Assembly (NCBI GenBank): GCA_965200795.1 | Contig: CBDAVB010000019.1 | Location: 27,045-91,044 of the forward strand | Length of the DNA: 64,000 nt | Origin: Parashewanella sp965200795 | Lineage (GTDB): Bacteria; Pseudomonadota; Gammaproteobacteria; Enterobacterales; Shewanellaceae | Direction: 5' to 3' | Part shown: piece by piece, positions 45,666 through 54,386 of the stretch | Layout of the letters: every line of letters begins with the position of its first letter | Position numbering within the stretch: the stretch's first letter is position 1 | Position numbers and translations under genes: made by a program | The notes under the pieces: generated by a model | What the model saw: the letters and a program-made list of their open reading frames with translations, nothing else | What the model was told of the DNA's origin: nothing | The model's database searches: none

Positions 45666-46841
45666 TTATTCCGTGAACGGAGCTCTGACCCAGCCTTCCA
45701 TCAAAATACGGGCGCTCCGGCTCATTACGGCTTTATCAACGATCCATTTACCTGACACCTTTGAAGCGGCCGCGCCGACTTTTAATGTTCCGGACGGGTG
45801 GCCGAAGCGAACGCTCTGCTTTTGACCGCCTCCGGCGGCGATATTAACTAAGGTGCCCGGAATCGCCGCCGCCGTGCCCACGGCAACCGCGGCGGTGCCC
45901 ATCATGGCGTGGTGTAATTTACCCATAGATAAGGCGCGGACTAACAAATCAACATCTGATTCATTAATTCGCTTGCCGCTTGAGGCCGTGTAAGCTTTCG
46001 GCGGGCTGACAAAAGCGATTTTCGGCGTATGCTGACGAGTCTGAGCGTCCTCAAGTTTTTGAATCAAGCCCATTTTCAGCGCGCCGTAGGCTCTGATTTT
46101 TTCAAACCGGACTAATCGCGCTTCATCATTATTGACGTCATCCTGCAGCTCAGTGCCTTGATAGCCGATATCGTCAGCGCTGACAAAAATCGTCGGAATG
46201 CCCGAGTTAATCATGGTGGCTTTAAACGTGCCGACATCAGGCACCTCCAGCTCATCCACCGGATTTCCCGTCGGGAATAAACTGGCGGTTTTATCCGCCG
46301 GCTCAAGAAACTCTAATTCGATTTCGGCGGCCGGAAAAGTCACGCCGTCAAGCTCGAAATCTCCGGTTTCTTGTACTTCGCCATGAGTTACCGGCACTTT
46401 GGCGACGATGGTTTTGTTGATGTTTTGCTGCCAGATTCTGATGGTCGCCGTGCCGTTTTCGGGCAATTTACTGTTATCCACTAATCCGGCGTGAATCGCG
46501 AAGGCACCGACGGCGCAGGATAAATTACCGCAGTTGCCGCTCCAGTCGATAAAGGCTTTATCAATCGCCACCTGGCCGAACAAATAGTTAACGTCATGCT
46601 CACCGTCTTCGGCTTTAGCTAAAATGACGGCTTTAGAGGTGCTGGATGTCGCGCCGCCCATGCCGTCGGTTTGTTTACCGTAAGGATCCGGGCTGCCGAT
46701 CACCCGCAGCAGCAGCTTGTCTCTCGCGGCTCCGGCAACCTGGCAGGATTCGGGCAAATCCCGCAAGCGGAAAAACACGCCTTTACTGGTTCCGCCGCGC
46801 ATATAAGTCGCCGGAATTTTAATTTGCGGAGCAAAAGTCAT
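45666..46841 (-). CDS. prpF: Isomerase/accessory protein PrpF of the 2-methylcitrate cycle
   Basis: A 391-residue PrpF-family protein (diaminopimelate-epimerase-like fold). Features are the N-terminus PATYMRGGTSKGVFF, DGMGGATSSTSKAVI and DWSGNCGNLSCAVGAFA. PrpF supports the AcnD route, isomerising 2-methylaconitate between trans and cis forms. The ATG at 46841 has a consensus AAGGAG seven bases upstream, so the 34-codon upstream extension is rejected. A terminator and a family 2 repeat separate it from acnD, so it may have its own promoter. Confidence 0.95.
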   Translation of the reverse strand: MTFAPQIKIPATYMRGGTSKGVFFRLRDLPESCQVAGAARDKLLLRVIGSPDPYGKQTDGMGGATSSTSKAVILAKAEDGEHDVNYLFGQVAIDKAFIDWSGNCGNLSCAVGAFAIHAGLVDNSKLPENGTATIRIWQQNINKTIVAKVPVTHGEVQETGDFELDGVTFPAAEIELEFLEPADKTASLFPTGNPVDELEVPDVGTFKATMINSGIPTIFVSADDIGYQGTELQDDVNNDEARLVRFEKIRAYGALKMGLIQKLEDAQTRQHTPKIAFVSPPKAYTASSGKRINESDVDLLVRALSMGKLHHAMMGTAAVAVGTAAAIPGTLVNIAAGGGQKQSVRFGHPSGTLKVGAAASKVSGKWIVDKAVMSRSARILMEGWVRAPFTE

Positions 46842-46900
46842 AAAATAACTCCTTAAATCTGAAAAAAGCAGTCGGACGCATAAATGCCTGATAACCGCGT

Positions 46901-47067
46901 TAAGCAGATGGCCATAAGTTTTCTGACATTTTTTTATGCCCATCTTTACCGCGCGCTACAGCGTTGCGACTTCGGTTACGCAGCCGTGGCTGTGCGACCT
47001 GCGTTGCGCCTTGTTCTGCGCTAAATCTGAACGCCGAAACTCTGAAGAAACTTATCATCAGCTACTA
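46901..47067. repeat. Interspersed repeat family 2, complete copy (inverted)
   Basis: TAAGCAGATGGCCATAAGTTTTCTGACATTTTTTTATGC at the left and the inverted GAAACTTATCATCAGCTACTA at the right. The interior GCGTTGCGACTTCGGTTACG is the complement of the tandem-repeat segment in the 26354 copy. It is inserted between acnD and prpF within the prp cluster. Confidence 0.85.
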
Positions 47068-47087
47068 ATGTTCAGGTTGAATTAAAA

Positions 47088-47112
47088 GTCACACCGGTTT
47101 TTCCGGGTGTGA
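47088..47112 (-). terminator. Rho-independent terminator of acnD
   Basis: The stem GTCACACCGG/CCGGGTGTGAC with one bulged base and a five-base loop is followed on the minus strand by TTTTAATTC. It lies 10 bp after the acnD stop and before prpF. Confidence 0.8.
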
Positions 47113-47121
47113 CAATCATAT

Positions 47122-49710
47122 TCAGCCGTTCGCCTCTAAAAAGTCCCGGGCGAAACGCTGCAGCACGCCGCCCGCGCTGTATACGTGAGCTTCTTCCGCG
47201 GTATCGAGCCGGCAGGTTACCGGCACATCGGTTCGCCCGCCGTTTTTACGGATAATTCGTAGTGTCAGGGTAGCGCCCGGCAGCGGCGTACCGATCACGT
47301 CATAGGTTTCCGTGCCGTCAAGCTCCAGTGTCTTACGAGTCGTACCCGCCTGAAACTCCAGCGGCAGTACTCCCATCCCGACAAGATTCGTGCGGTGAAT
47401 ACGCTCAAAACCCTCAGCGGCGATGGCTTCAACGCCCGCGAGACGAACGCCTTTCGCCGCCCAGTCTCTGGAAGAGCCCTGACCGTAATCGGCGCCGGCG
47501 ATAATGATCAGCGGCTGTTTGCGTTCCATATAGGTCTCAATGGCTTCCCACATACGAACTTGCTGACCTTCGGGCTCGACGCGGGCCAGTGAGCCCTGAA
47601 TGATGCCGCCGTCGGCATCCAGACACATTTCATTTAACAGCCTGGGATTAGCGAAAGTCGCCCGCTGCGCCGTCAAATGATCACCGCGGTGCGTCGCGTA
47701 GGAGTTGAAGTCCTCTTCCGGCAGCCCCATCTTCGCCAGATACTCACCCGCGGCGGACGTCGCTAAAATCGCATTTGACGGCGATAAATGATCCGTGGTG
47801 ATGTTGTCACCTAAAACCGCCAGCGGACGCATTCCGCTCAGGGTTCTCTCGCCCGCCAGCGCGCCTTCCCAGTAGGGCGGGCGGCGAATATAGGTACTTT
47901 GCGGCCGCCAGTCATACAAGGGATCCGGCGCTTGCTCCGCCTGATCTGAATCGAACATCCTGACGTAGATTCGGTTAAACTGCTCAGGTTTAACGTTATC
48001 ACGCACGATGGTATCTATTTCCTCGTCCGACGGCCAGATGTCCTTCAGCGTAACCGGATTACCGTTCGCGTCAGTACCTAAAGCGTCCCGCTCGATATCA
48101 AAACGTATCGTACCCGCGATCGCGTAAGCGATAACCAGAGGCGGTGACGCTAAAAAGGCTTGTTTAGCGTAAGGGTGGATCCGGCCGTCAAAGTTACGGT
48201 TGCCCGAAAGTACGGCCGTGGAATACAAATCACGGTCAATGATCTCCCGCTGGATTTTGGGATCTAACGCCCCGCTCATGCCGTTACAGGTGGTGCAAGC
48301 GTAACCGACGATACCAAAGCCGAGTTTCTCAAGCTCAGGCAGTAACCCCGCTTCCTCGAGGTAAAGCCTGGCGACTTTTGAGCCCGGGGCGAATGATGTC
48401 TTAACCCAGGGTTTGCGCGTTAAACCGAGCTCATTGGCCTTTTTCGCCACCAGACCGGCGGCGACCACATTTCGGGGGTTACTGGTGTTGGTGCAGGAGG
48501 TGATAGCGGCGATGATCACCGCGCCGTCCGGCATCAGCCCTTCTTGCCGCCGCCACTTTTTCGCGATCCCACGGCCGGCGAGTTCTGAGGTCGGCAGACG
48601 ACGATGCGGATTCGACGGCCCCGCCATATTCCGGCAGACGGCTGAGATATCAAATTCCAGCACTCGTTCGTACCGCACCTGAGCCATATCATCAGCCCAC
48701 AGGCCGGTGGTTTTGGCGTAATGTTCTACCAGCGCCACCTGCCCGGGCTCACGACCGGTTAATTTCAGATAATCAATGGTCTGCTCGTCAATATAGAACA
48801 TCCCCGCGGACGCGCCGAATTCGGGCGTCATATTTGAGATCGTAGCTCTGTCGCCGACGGTCAGCGCCCGGGCGCCTTCACCGAAGAACTCGAGATACGC
48901 TGAAACCACACGTTGCTCACGCAGGAACTCTGTCAGGGCGAGTACGATATCGGTGGCGGTAATGCCCGGCTGACGCCGGCCGGCCAGCTTAACGCCGACA
49001 ATGTCCGGCAGGCGCATCATAGACGGACGACCGAGCATCACGGTTTCGGCCTCAAGGCCGCCGACACCGAGGCCGATAACACCTAATGAGTCAACGTGCG
49101 GCGTGTGACTGTCGGTGCCGACACAGGTATCAGGAAAAGCCACACCGTCACGGGCTTGAATCACGGGCGACATTTTCTCCAGATTGATCTGGTGCATGAT
49201 GCCGTTGCCCGCCGGAATCACATCGACGTTTTTGAAGGCGGTCTTAGTCCACTCGATAAAGTGGAAACGATCCTCGTTGCGTCTGTCTTCAATGGCGCGG
49301 TTTTTCTCAAACGCGTCAGGATCAGATCCCGGCGCTTCAACAGCCAGTGAATGGTCGACGATCAGCTGTGTCGGTACAACAGGGTTTACTGAAGCGGGAT
49401 CGCCGCCTTTGTCGGCGATAGCGTCACGCAGACCCGCTAAATCGACCAGCGCGGTCTGGCCGAGAATGTCGTGACAAACCACGCGCGCCGGATACCAGGG
49501 GAAGTCAAGATCACGCTTACGGCCGATGATCTGTTGCAGCGAGGCGGTTAAATCTCGCGGATTACAACGGCGGATCAGTTGCTCGGCCAGAACTTTTGAG
49601 GTGTAAGGCAGTGTCTTATAAGCGTCAGCGCTGATAGCGTTAATCGCGGATTCAGTATCGTAATAATCAAGCCGGGTGCCGGGCAGGGATTTGCGGTAAT
49701 TGGTGTTCAT
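47122..49710 (-). CDS. acnD: Fe/S-dependent 2-methylcitrate dehydratase AcnD
   Basis: An 862-residue aconitase-superfamily enzyme. Iron-sulfur cysteines are visible in ITSCTNTSNP and YACTTCNGMSG; the swivel domain near the end has GADYGQGSSRDWAAKGVRL. It dehydrates 2-methylcitrate to trans-2-methylaconitate, which PrpF processes. Context with prpB, prpC and prpF separates it from housekeeping AcnA. The ATG at 49710 is chosen; a GTG four codons earlier is possible. Three tandem 14-bp repeats lie immediately upstream. Confidence 0.95.
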   Translation of the reverse strand: MNTNYRKSLPGTRLDYYDTESAINAISADAYKTLPYTSKVLAEQLIRRCNPRDLTASLQQIIGRKRDLDFPWYPARVVCHDILGQTALVDLAGLRDAIADKGGDPASVNPVVPTQLIVDHSLAVEAPGSDPDAFEKNRAIEDRRNEDRFHFIEWTKTAFKNVDVIPAGNGIMHQINLEKMSPVIQARDGVAFPDTCVGTDSHTPHVDSLGVIGLGVGGLEAETVMLGRPSMMRLPDIVGVKLAGRRQPGITATDIVLALTEFLREQRVVSAYLEFFGEGARALTVGDRATISNMTPEFGASAGMFYIDEQTIDYLKLTGREPGQVALVEHYAKTTGLWADDMAQVRYERVLEFDISAVCRNMAGPSNPHRRLPTSELAGRGIAKKWRRQEGLMPDGAVIIAAITSCTNTSNPRNVVAAGLVAKKANELGLTRKPWVKTSFAPGSKVARLYLEEAGLLPELEKLGFGIVGYACTTCNGMSGALDPKIQREIIDRDLYSTAVLSGNRNFDGRIHPYAKQAFLASPPLVIAYAIAGTIRFDIERDALGTDANGNPVTLKDIWPSDEEIDTIVRDNVKPEQFNRIYVRMFDSDQAEQAPDPLYDWRPQSTYIRRPPYWEGALAGERTLSGMRPLAVLGDNITTDHLSPSNAILATSAAGEYLAKMGLPEEDFNSYATHRGDHLTAQRATFANPRLLNEMCLDADGGIIQGSLARVEPEGQQVRMWEAIETYMERKQPLIIIAGADYGQGSSRDWAAKGVRLAGVEAIAAEGFERIHRTNLVGMGVLPLEFQAGTTRKTLELDGTETYDVIGTPLPGATLTLRIIRKNGGRTDVPVTCRLDTAEEAHVYSAGGVLQRFARDFLEANG

Positions 49711-49730
49711 AAGTCTGTCCACACACTATG

Positions 49731-49786
49731 TTTATACATCTGGTCTTATACATCCGGTTTTATACATCCGGGTTTTATCAGTCCGG
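49731..49786. repeat. 14-bp tandem repeats upstream of acnD
   Basis: Units TTTATACATCTGG, TCTTATACATCCGG and TTTTATACATCCGG, then the degenerate GTTTTATCAGTCCGG. They occupy the acnD leader region in the prpC-acnD gap and could be a slipped duplication or a protein-binding array. Confidence 0.8.
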
Positions 49787-49870
49787 GGCTGAGTTAACAA
49801 TCGGGTTGCCGCAAAAGTCTTGCTCAAAGGGCGGGCAAGACTTACCGCTCAAGGCGACTGCTTGAGATTA

Positions 49871-51004
49871 TCAGGATCCCCGGCGCTCAGAAATCGGTTT
49901 TACCGCCCGCGGCGCTTCGCCGATATAATCCGCGCTCGGGCGAATGATACGGTTATTCGAGCGTTGCTCCATCACGTGCGCCGCCCAGCCCGTTAAGCGT
50001 GAACATACGAAAATCGGCGTGAATAACTTAGTCGGAATCCCCATAAAGTGATAGGCGCTGGCGTGGAAGAAGTCAGCGTTACAGAAGAGCTTCTTTTGCT
50101 CCCACATGAATGACTCACAAGCCACGGAAACACGGTAGAGACGGTCATCGCCGAAATCGGCCGCAAGCCGCTCTGACCATGATTTAATGATGGCGTTACG
50201 CGGATCCGACTCTCGATAAATCGCATGACCGAAGCCCATGATTTTGTCTTTTCGGGCCAGCATGCCGGCAAGCGTATCACGTGCGTGCTTTTCATCTTTA
50301 AGCTCCCGGATCAGCTCCATCGCCGCCTCATTGGCGCCGCCGTGCAACGGGCCGCGAAGTGAGCCGATCGCGCCCGTAATGCATGAGTGCATATCCGACA
50401 GGGTTGAGGCGCAAACACGCGCCGTAAAGGTCGAGGCGTTAAATTCATGCTCCGCGTATAGGATCAGAGAGCTGTCCATCACTTTCACGTGAAGCTCAGA
50501 CGGCTTTGCGCCGTGAAGCAGACGCAGGAAGTGAGCGCCGATTTGCTCGTCATCGGTTTCGGTTTCAATACGCACGCCATCGTGGCTGAAACGGTACCAG
50601 TAGCAGATGACAGACGGGAAAACCGCCAGTAAGCGATCCGCCGCCTCACCCTGCCGGTCAAAACTTTGTTCCGTTTCTAAGTTACCCAGCACGGAGCAGC
50701 CCGTACGCATCACATCCATCGGATGCGCTGAAGCGGGAATACGCTCTAACACTTCTTTCAGCGCCCGCGGCAGACCACGCATGCTTTTCAGTTTAGCTTT
50801 ATAAGCGTCAAGCTGATCCTGATCCGGCAGCTCGCCTTTTAAGATCAGGTAGGCCACTTCCTCAAAAGTGGCGTTATCGGCCAGATCTTTAAGATCGTAA
50901 CCACGATAAGTCAGACCTGAACCTGATTTTCCCACGGTACTGAGCGCGGTTTCACCGGCGCTCTGGCCGCGAAGACCGGCGCCGCCTGGTTTTTTATCTA
51001 CCAT
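49871..51004 (-). CDS. prpC: 2-methylcitrate synthase PrpC
   Basis: A 377-residue citrate-synthase-fold enzyme condensing propionyl-CoA with oxaloacetate. The N-terminus GLRGQSAGETALSTVGKSGSGLTYRGYD is PrpC-like. Catalytic regions are LHGGANEAAMELI, MGFGHAIYRESDPRN (His) and FHASAYHFMGIPTKLFTPIF. AAAGGAAA precedes the ATG. It lies between prpB and acnD on the same strand, with 212 and 160 bp gaps. Confidence 0.96.
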   Translation of the reverse strand: MVDKKPGGAGLRGQSAGETALSTVGKSGSGLTYRGYDLKDLADNATFEEVAYLILKGELPDQDQLDAYKAKLKSMRGLPRALKEVLERIPASAHPMDVMRTGCSVLGNLETEQSFDRQGEAADRLLAVFPSVICYWYRFSHDGVRIETETDDEQIGAHFLRLLHGAKPSELHVKVMDSSLILYAEHEFNASTFTARVCASTLSDMHSCITGAIGSLRGPLHGGANEAAMELIRELKDEKHARDTLAGMLARKDKIMGFGHAIYRESDPRNAIIKSWSERLAADFGDDRLYRVSVACESFMWEQKKLFCNADFFHASAYHFMGIPTKLFTPIFVCSRLTGWAAHVMEQRSNNRIIRPSADYIGEAPRAVKPISERRGS

Positions 51005-51153
51005 TGCTGTCTTTCCTTTATATTATTTAAATTTTTATAATCATTGCCTTACTCTCCCTGTCACCCGGCGAAGGCCGGTGTGTCAGTTTCGCCCGCCATC
51101 TGAAACCGGCGTTCTACGTCCTTCGGACTCCTGTCCGGTGACTTAATTAAAAA

Positions 51154-51190
51154 AGCACCGGATACTCGCTTTCGCAAGCGTGACGACACA
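51154..51190. repeat. Interspersed repeat family 3, degraded copy
   Basis: GCACCGGATACTCGCTTTCG then CAAGCGTGACGACA, a diverged form of the ACCGGATACCCGCCTTCGCG block at 7296. Nearby at 51058 another CACCCGGCGAAGGCCGGTGT hairpin occurs. Together they fill the prpB-prpC gap. Confidence 0.6.
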
Positions 51191-51216
51191 GAGATGTTTT
51201 ATCGGATACGGATGAC

Positions 51217-52095
51217 TTATTTACCGCCGCTGAACAGCTGATCCAATTTATTCTCAAACTCGTGATAACCCAGGTGCTCATAAAGTTCGGCGCGGGTTTG
51301 CATGGTGTCGATAACATTGCGCTGGTGGCCGTCGCTGATTAACGCCCGCATCACCTTTAACGCGGCCTGGTTAGCGGCGCGGAAGGTGCTCAGCGGATAC
51401 AGCACCATGTCGGTGCCGGCTTCCGCTAACGCTTGTTTATCAAACAGCTCGGTTTTTCCGAATTCGGTCATGTTAGCCAGAATCGGTACATTCACTCGCT
51501 GACGGAAATGGCGGTATTGCTCAAGCTCAGTTAATGCCTCGGCAAAAATCATATCGGCGCCGGCTTCAACATAGGCTTTGGCGCGCCCGATACCGGCCTC
51601 AAGACCTTCAACGGCGACCGCGTCGGTGCGCGCCATAATGACGAAGTTGTCATCACCGCGCGCGTCAACGGCGGCTTTAATGCGATCAACCATTTCCCCG
51701 GTGCTGACCACGGCTTTATTCGGGCGGTGTCCGCAGCGTTTTTGAGAAACCTGATCTTCCATGTGAACGGCGGCGACGCCGGCTTTTTCAAATTCACGAA
51801 TGGTTCGGGCGATGTTGAACGCGCCGCCCCAGCCGGTGTCGATATCAACCAGCAGTGGTATGTCGGTCGCTGAGGTAATACGGCCGGCGTCAATAATGAC
51901 ATCGTTCATCGTCGTCATGCCTAAGTCCGGCAAACCGTAGGAGGCGTTGGCGACGCCCGCGCCGGATAGGTATAACGCCCGGAAACCCGCGCGCTCAGCC
52001 ATTAACGCAAAATAAGCGTTGGTGGTGCCTACAATTTGCAGCGGGTCGGCATCGGCGACGGCTTCTCTGAAACGGAGTCCTGCGCTTTTTTTCAT
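51217..52095 (-). CDS. prpB: 2-methylisocitrate lyase PrpB
   Basis: A 292-residue isocitrate-lyase-superfamily enzyme that cleaves 2-methylisocitrate to pyruvate and succinate. The signature KRCGHR (family K-[KR]-CGH) lies near residue 121, with metal-binding VDIDTGWGG upstream and IMARTDAVAVEGLE downstream. The ATG at 52095 with AAGGAAA upstream is preferred over a start 13 codons earlier. It follows the regulator gene by 28 bp, so the two are probably co-transcribed. Confidence 0.96.
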   Translation of the reverse strand: MKKSAGLRFREAVADADPLQIVGTTNAYFALMAERAGFRALYLSGAGVANASYGLPDLGMTTMNDVIIDAGRITSATDIPLLVDIDTGWGGAFNIARTIREFEKAGVAAVHMEDQVSQKRCGHRPNKAVVSTGEMVDRIKAAVDARGDDNFVIMARTDAVAVEGLEAGIGRAKAYVEAGADMIFAEALTELEQYRHFRQRVNVPILANMTEFGKTELFDKQALAEAGTDMVLYPLSTFRAANQAALKVMRALISDGHQRNVIDTMQTRAELYEHLGYHEFENKLDQLFSGGK

Positions 52096-52123
52096 CTTCA
52101 GTTTCCTTGTCGTAGGGCAGAGG

Positions 52124-52822
52124 TTATGCGTCACTCAGGGCGAATAAAGACTCTGCGGCGGCTTGTTGTTTCTGCCGCTCAATCAGTTTGATTTCGGTGT
52201 TTTTTCTGCCTCGCTCAATATGGCGGCGCATTAATAAATCGGCCAGCTCACCGTCTCCCTCGGTAATGGCGTCGACGATTTTTCTGTGCTCGGCGATGGC
52301 GTCGGTCGGGCGTTCGTTACCGCTGGTCTGGAAGCGATACATCCGAATCAGGTGATAAAGGCTGCCTGTCAGGGTTTCCTGCAGATGGCGGTTACCGCAG
52401 GCCTGAATAATCTGGTAATGGAAGTCGATTTCGCTCTGTCGCTGAAAGTCATGGTCGCCATCGGTGAGTGCTTGTTCCTGACGTTCAAGCAGGCTTGTCA
52501 GTGACCGGGTTTGTGATGGTGTAATGCGATCGGCGGCCAGCTCACAAGCCATGCCCTCAAGCACGCTGCGCAGCTGGTAAAGCTCGTTTAGTTCTTTGAC
52601 GGTGAGCTGAGCCACTCTGGCGCCGACATGCGGCACCCGAACCACCAAGCGCTGACGCTCCAGTGTCTGCAAGGCTTCACGGGTCGGCCCGCGGCTGATG
52701 CCATATTGCCCCGCGATAGACTGCTCGTTGATTTTACTGCCGGCGGGGATTTCACCGGTAATAATACTGTTCTGAATTTGAGTCAGAATCCGGTCAACCA
52801 GTGTTTTCGACTTTTCGGTCAT
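52124..52822 (-). CDS. GntR-family (FCD) transcriptional regulator of the prp cluster
   Basis: A 232-residue regulator. The winged helix-turn-helix is at about residues 10-75 (AGQYGISRGPTREALQTLER). An FCD ligand-binding domain follows, with helical LRSVLEGMACELAADR, DFHYQIIQACGNRHL and AEHRKIVDAITEGDGELADLLMRRHIERG. It is the first gene of the prp run and lies 28 bp before prpB, the arrangement known for GntR-type propionate regulators. Two identical palindromes upstream are likely operators. Some genomes use a sigma-54-dependent PrpR here; this is a different family. Confidence 0.9.
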   Translation of the reverse strand: MTEKSKTLVDRILTQIQNSIITGEIPAGSKINEQSIAGQYGISRGPTREALQTLERQRLVVRVPHVGARVAQLTVKELNELYQLRSVLEGMACELAADRITPSQTRSLTSLLERQEQALTDGDHDFQRQSEIDFHYQIIQACGNRHLQETLTGSLYHLIRMYRFQTSGNERPTDAIAEHRKIVDAITEGDGELADLLMRRHIERGRKNTEIKLIERQKQQAAAESLFALSDA

Positions 52823-52879
52823 ATCATAGTTAAAGTGAGCAAGATTTAATTGCTGTTCAGGTTAGTGTTTATTTTTCTC

Positions 52880-52891
52880 ATTGTCAACAAT
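52880..52891. promoter_or_regulatory. Putative GntR operator, proximal (ATTGTCAACAAT)
   Basis: A perfect 12-bp palindrome, 58 bp upstream of the GntR regulator start. It matches the T-N-G-T..A-C-N-A style of operators bound by FCD-type GntR proteins and is repeated identically at 52953. Confidence 0.65.
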
Positions 52892-52952
52892 AAGCTAATC
52901 TTAACGGTAACTGTAATGGTATTTCGGTATTTTTTGTCATTTTGTAACTAAG

Positions 52953-52964
52953 ATTGTCAACAAT
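52953..52964. promoter_or_regulatory. Putative GntR operator, distal (ATTGTCAACAAT)
   Basis: A second identical 12-bp palindrome, centre 73 bp from the first, close to seven helical turns. This spacing would allow looping between two bound dimers (inference). Confidence 0.65.
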
Positions 52965-53032
52965 GCTGAGCCTGAAAAACTCAGCTGACCGCTTTAAATT
53001 GCTTTAACTCATTTTAATTTATTGAATTCACA

Positions 53033-53104
53033 TTAAACCTTCATGACATCTGTGCCTGTCATGAACGTCAGGGGTCGGAGGTTCGAATCCTCTCATACCG
53101 ACCA
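53033..53104 (+). other. tRNA 3'-half fragment and hairpin at left edge of the island
   Basis: CGTCAGGGGTCGGAGGTTCGAATCC and the following bases to CCGACCA form a T-arm (GGAGG/CCTCT around TTCGAAT), the acceptor 3' strand CATACCG and a CCA end (53102-53104). No matching 5' acceptor (CGGTATG) is found upstream; instead there is a perfect hairpin TTCATGACA/TGTCATGAA (53040-53065). This is a remnant or mimic of a tRNA end, as left at integration sites. Upstream octamer TTAAACCT (53033) also occurs near the other fragment. Confidence 0.65.
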
Positions 53105-54386
53105 ATTTTCTTTTTGATTTAAATATCCTTTTTAGTTCTTATCGTATGCGTAAATATTAATGTGCGCGAGATTTGCGCGACACCCCCTCCGCAATGGGTT
53201 GGCTTTTAATAAGTTTGAATAAGGCTATTGCACTTAAACTTTAACGTTAGTCAGTCTTTTTCAGTGAATGTGTATTCAGTAGGAAATTAAAAAAGTAGTG
53301 GTTAGGTTGATAAATCGGTTTTGCCCCAAGCTTCATAGCGATACGATGAAGTATAGGAAACATCCGCTTTCCAATTCAGAAATAACACTCCCCCCCCTTT
53401 TTCTAAATAAAATGTCCATAAATTCAATTTAAAGTGGCTCTTTTCGGATTCCAGACTGCTCTGATATATTAAGTCTACCTATTCATTTTCGTTATACTAC
53501 CGAAGATGGAAGTTCTCAAAATCACAGATTTGATTAGCAACGTTAAGAGCTTTGAAACAGTACGTCAGTTAAGATGGCCTAATGGCATTAGTTGCCCTCA
53601 CTGTCACTCAGACTCCATTAAGAAAAACGGTCACGATTCAAGTCAGACAGACTGCCAGCACTACCAATGCAAAGACTGTGAGCGTTACTTCGATGATCTC
53701 ACTGCAACGGTATTTTCAGGGCATCACCAACCACTAAAAATATGGATAACGTGCCTGTATTTTATGGGGTTAAACTTATCTAACAACCAAATATCGTAAG
53801 AGTTAGATTTAAATGTCTCAGATGTCCATGAAATGACCAGCGTACTCCGTTCTGGAGTGGTTGCATGTAAACCAGAAACAGAGCTTCAAGGTGAAGTGGA
53901 ATTTGATGAAATGTATGTTGTTGCTGGATACAAAGGATATCCTGAAGCCGTAAAAAAATCTGAAGCGCAAGCCAAGAAAAAAGAAGACTTAAAGGTGCTC
54001 CCGGAAGAGGAACAATGGCTTCAGAAAAACCATCAGTGCTCGGTATGATCAAGCGAGGTGGAGAAGTTGCAATAAGCCTGCTTGAGAACGTTCAAAAAGT
54101 TACAATCAAACCTATCATTGAGAAGTTAGTGAAGTCTGGTTCAACGGTATATACAGATGAGTACAATATCTATGACTCACTTGAAGATTGGGGCTATAAG
54201 CACAAGAGTGTTTGTCACGGGAAACACGAGTACGCAAGGGATGATGATGGTGACGGTATCTATGAGGTACACGTCAATACGATAGAAGGTTTCTGGTCAT
54301 TACTCAGGAGTTGGCTGAGGCCACACCGTGGGTTGTCACAGGAAAAATTACCGCTTTATCTTGGCTTTTTTGAGTTTGTACATAAT

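Noticed and set aside
53033..53104. Functional tRNA gene
   Set aside because: Only the T-arm, acceptor 3' strand and CCA are present; no D-arm, proper anticodon arm or matching 5' acceptor is found upstream.
53976..53983. Programmed -1 frameshift in the IS1595-type transposase at an A-run
   Set aside because: The zero-frame reading is G-AAA-AAA-G, not a good X-XXY-YYZ slippery heptamer. The same gene has an upstream nonsense codon and an IS insertion, so simple decay explains it.
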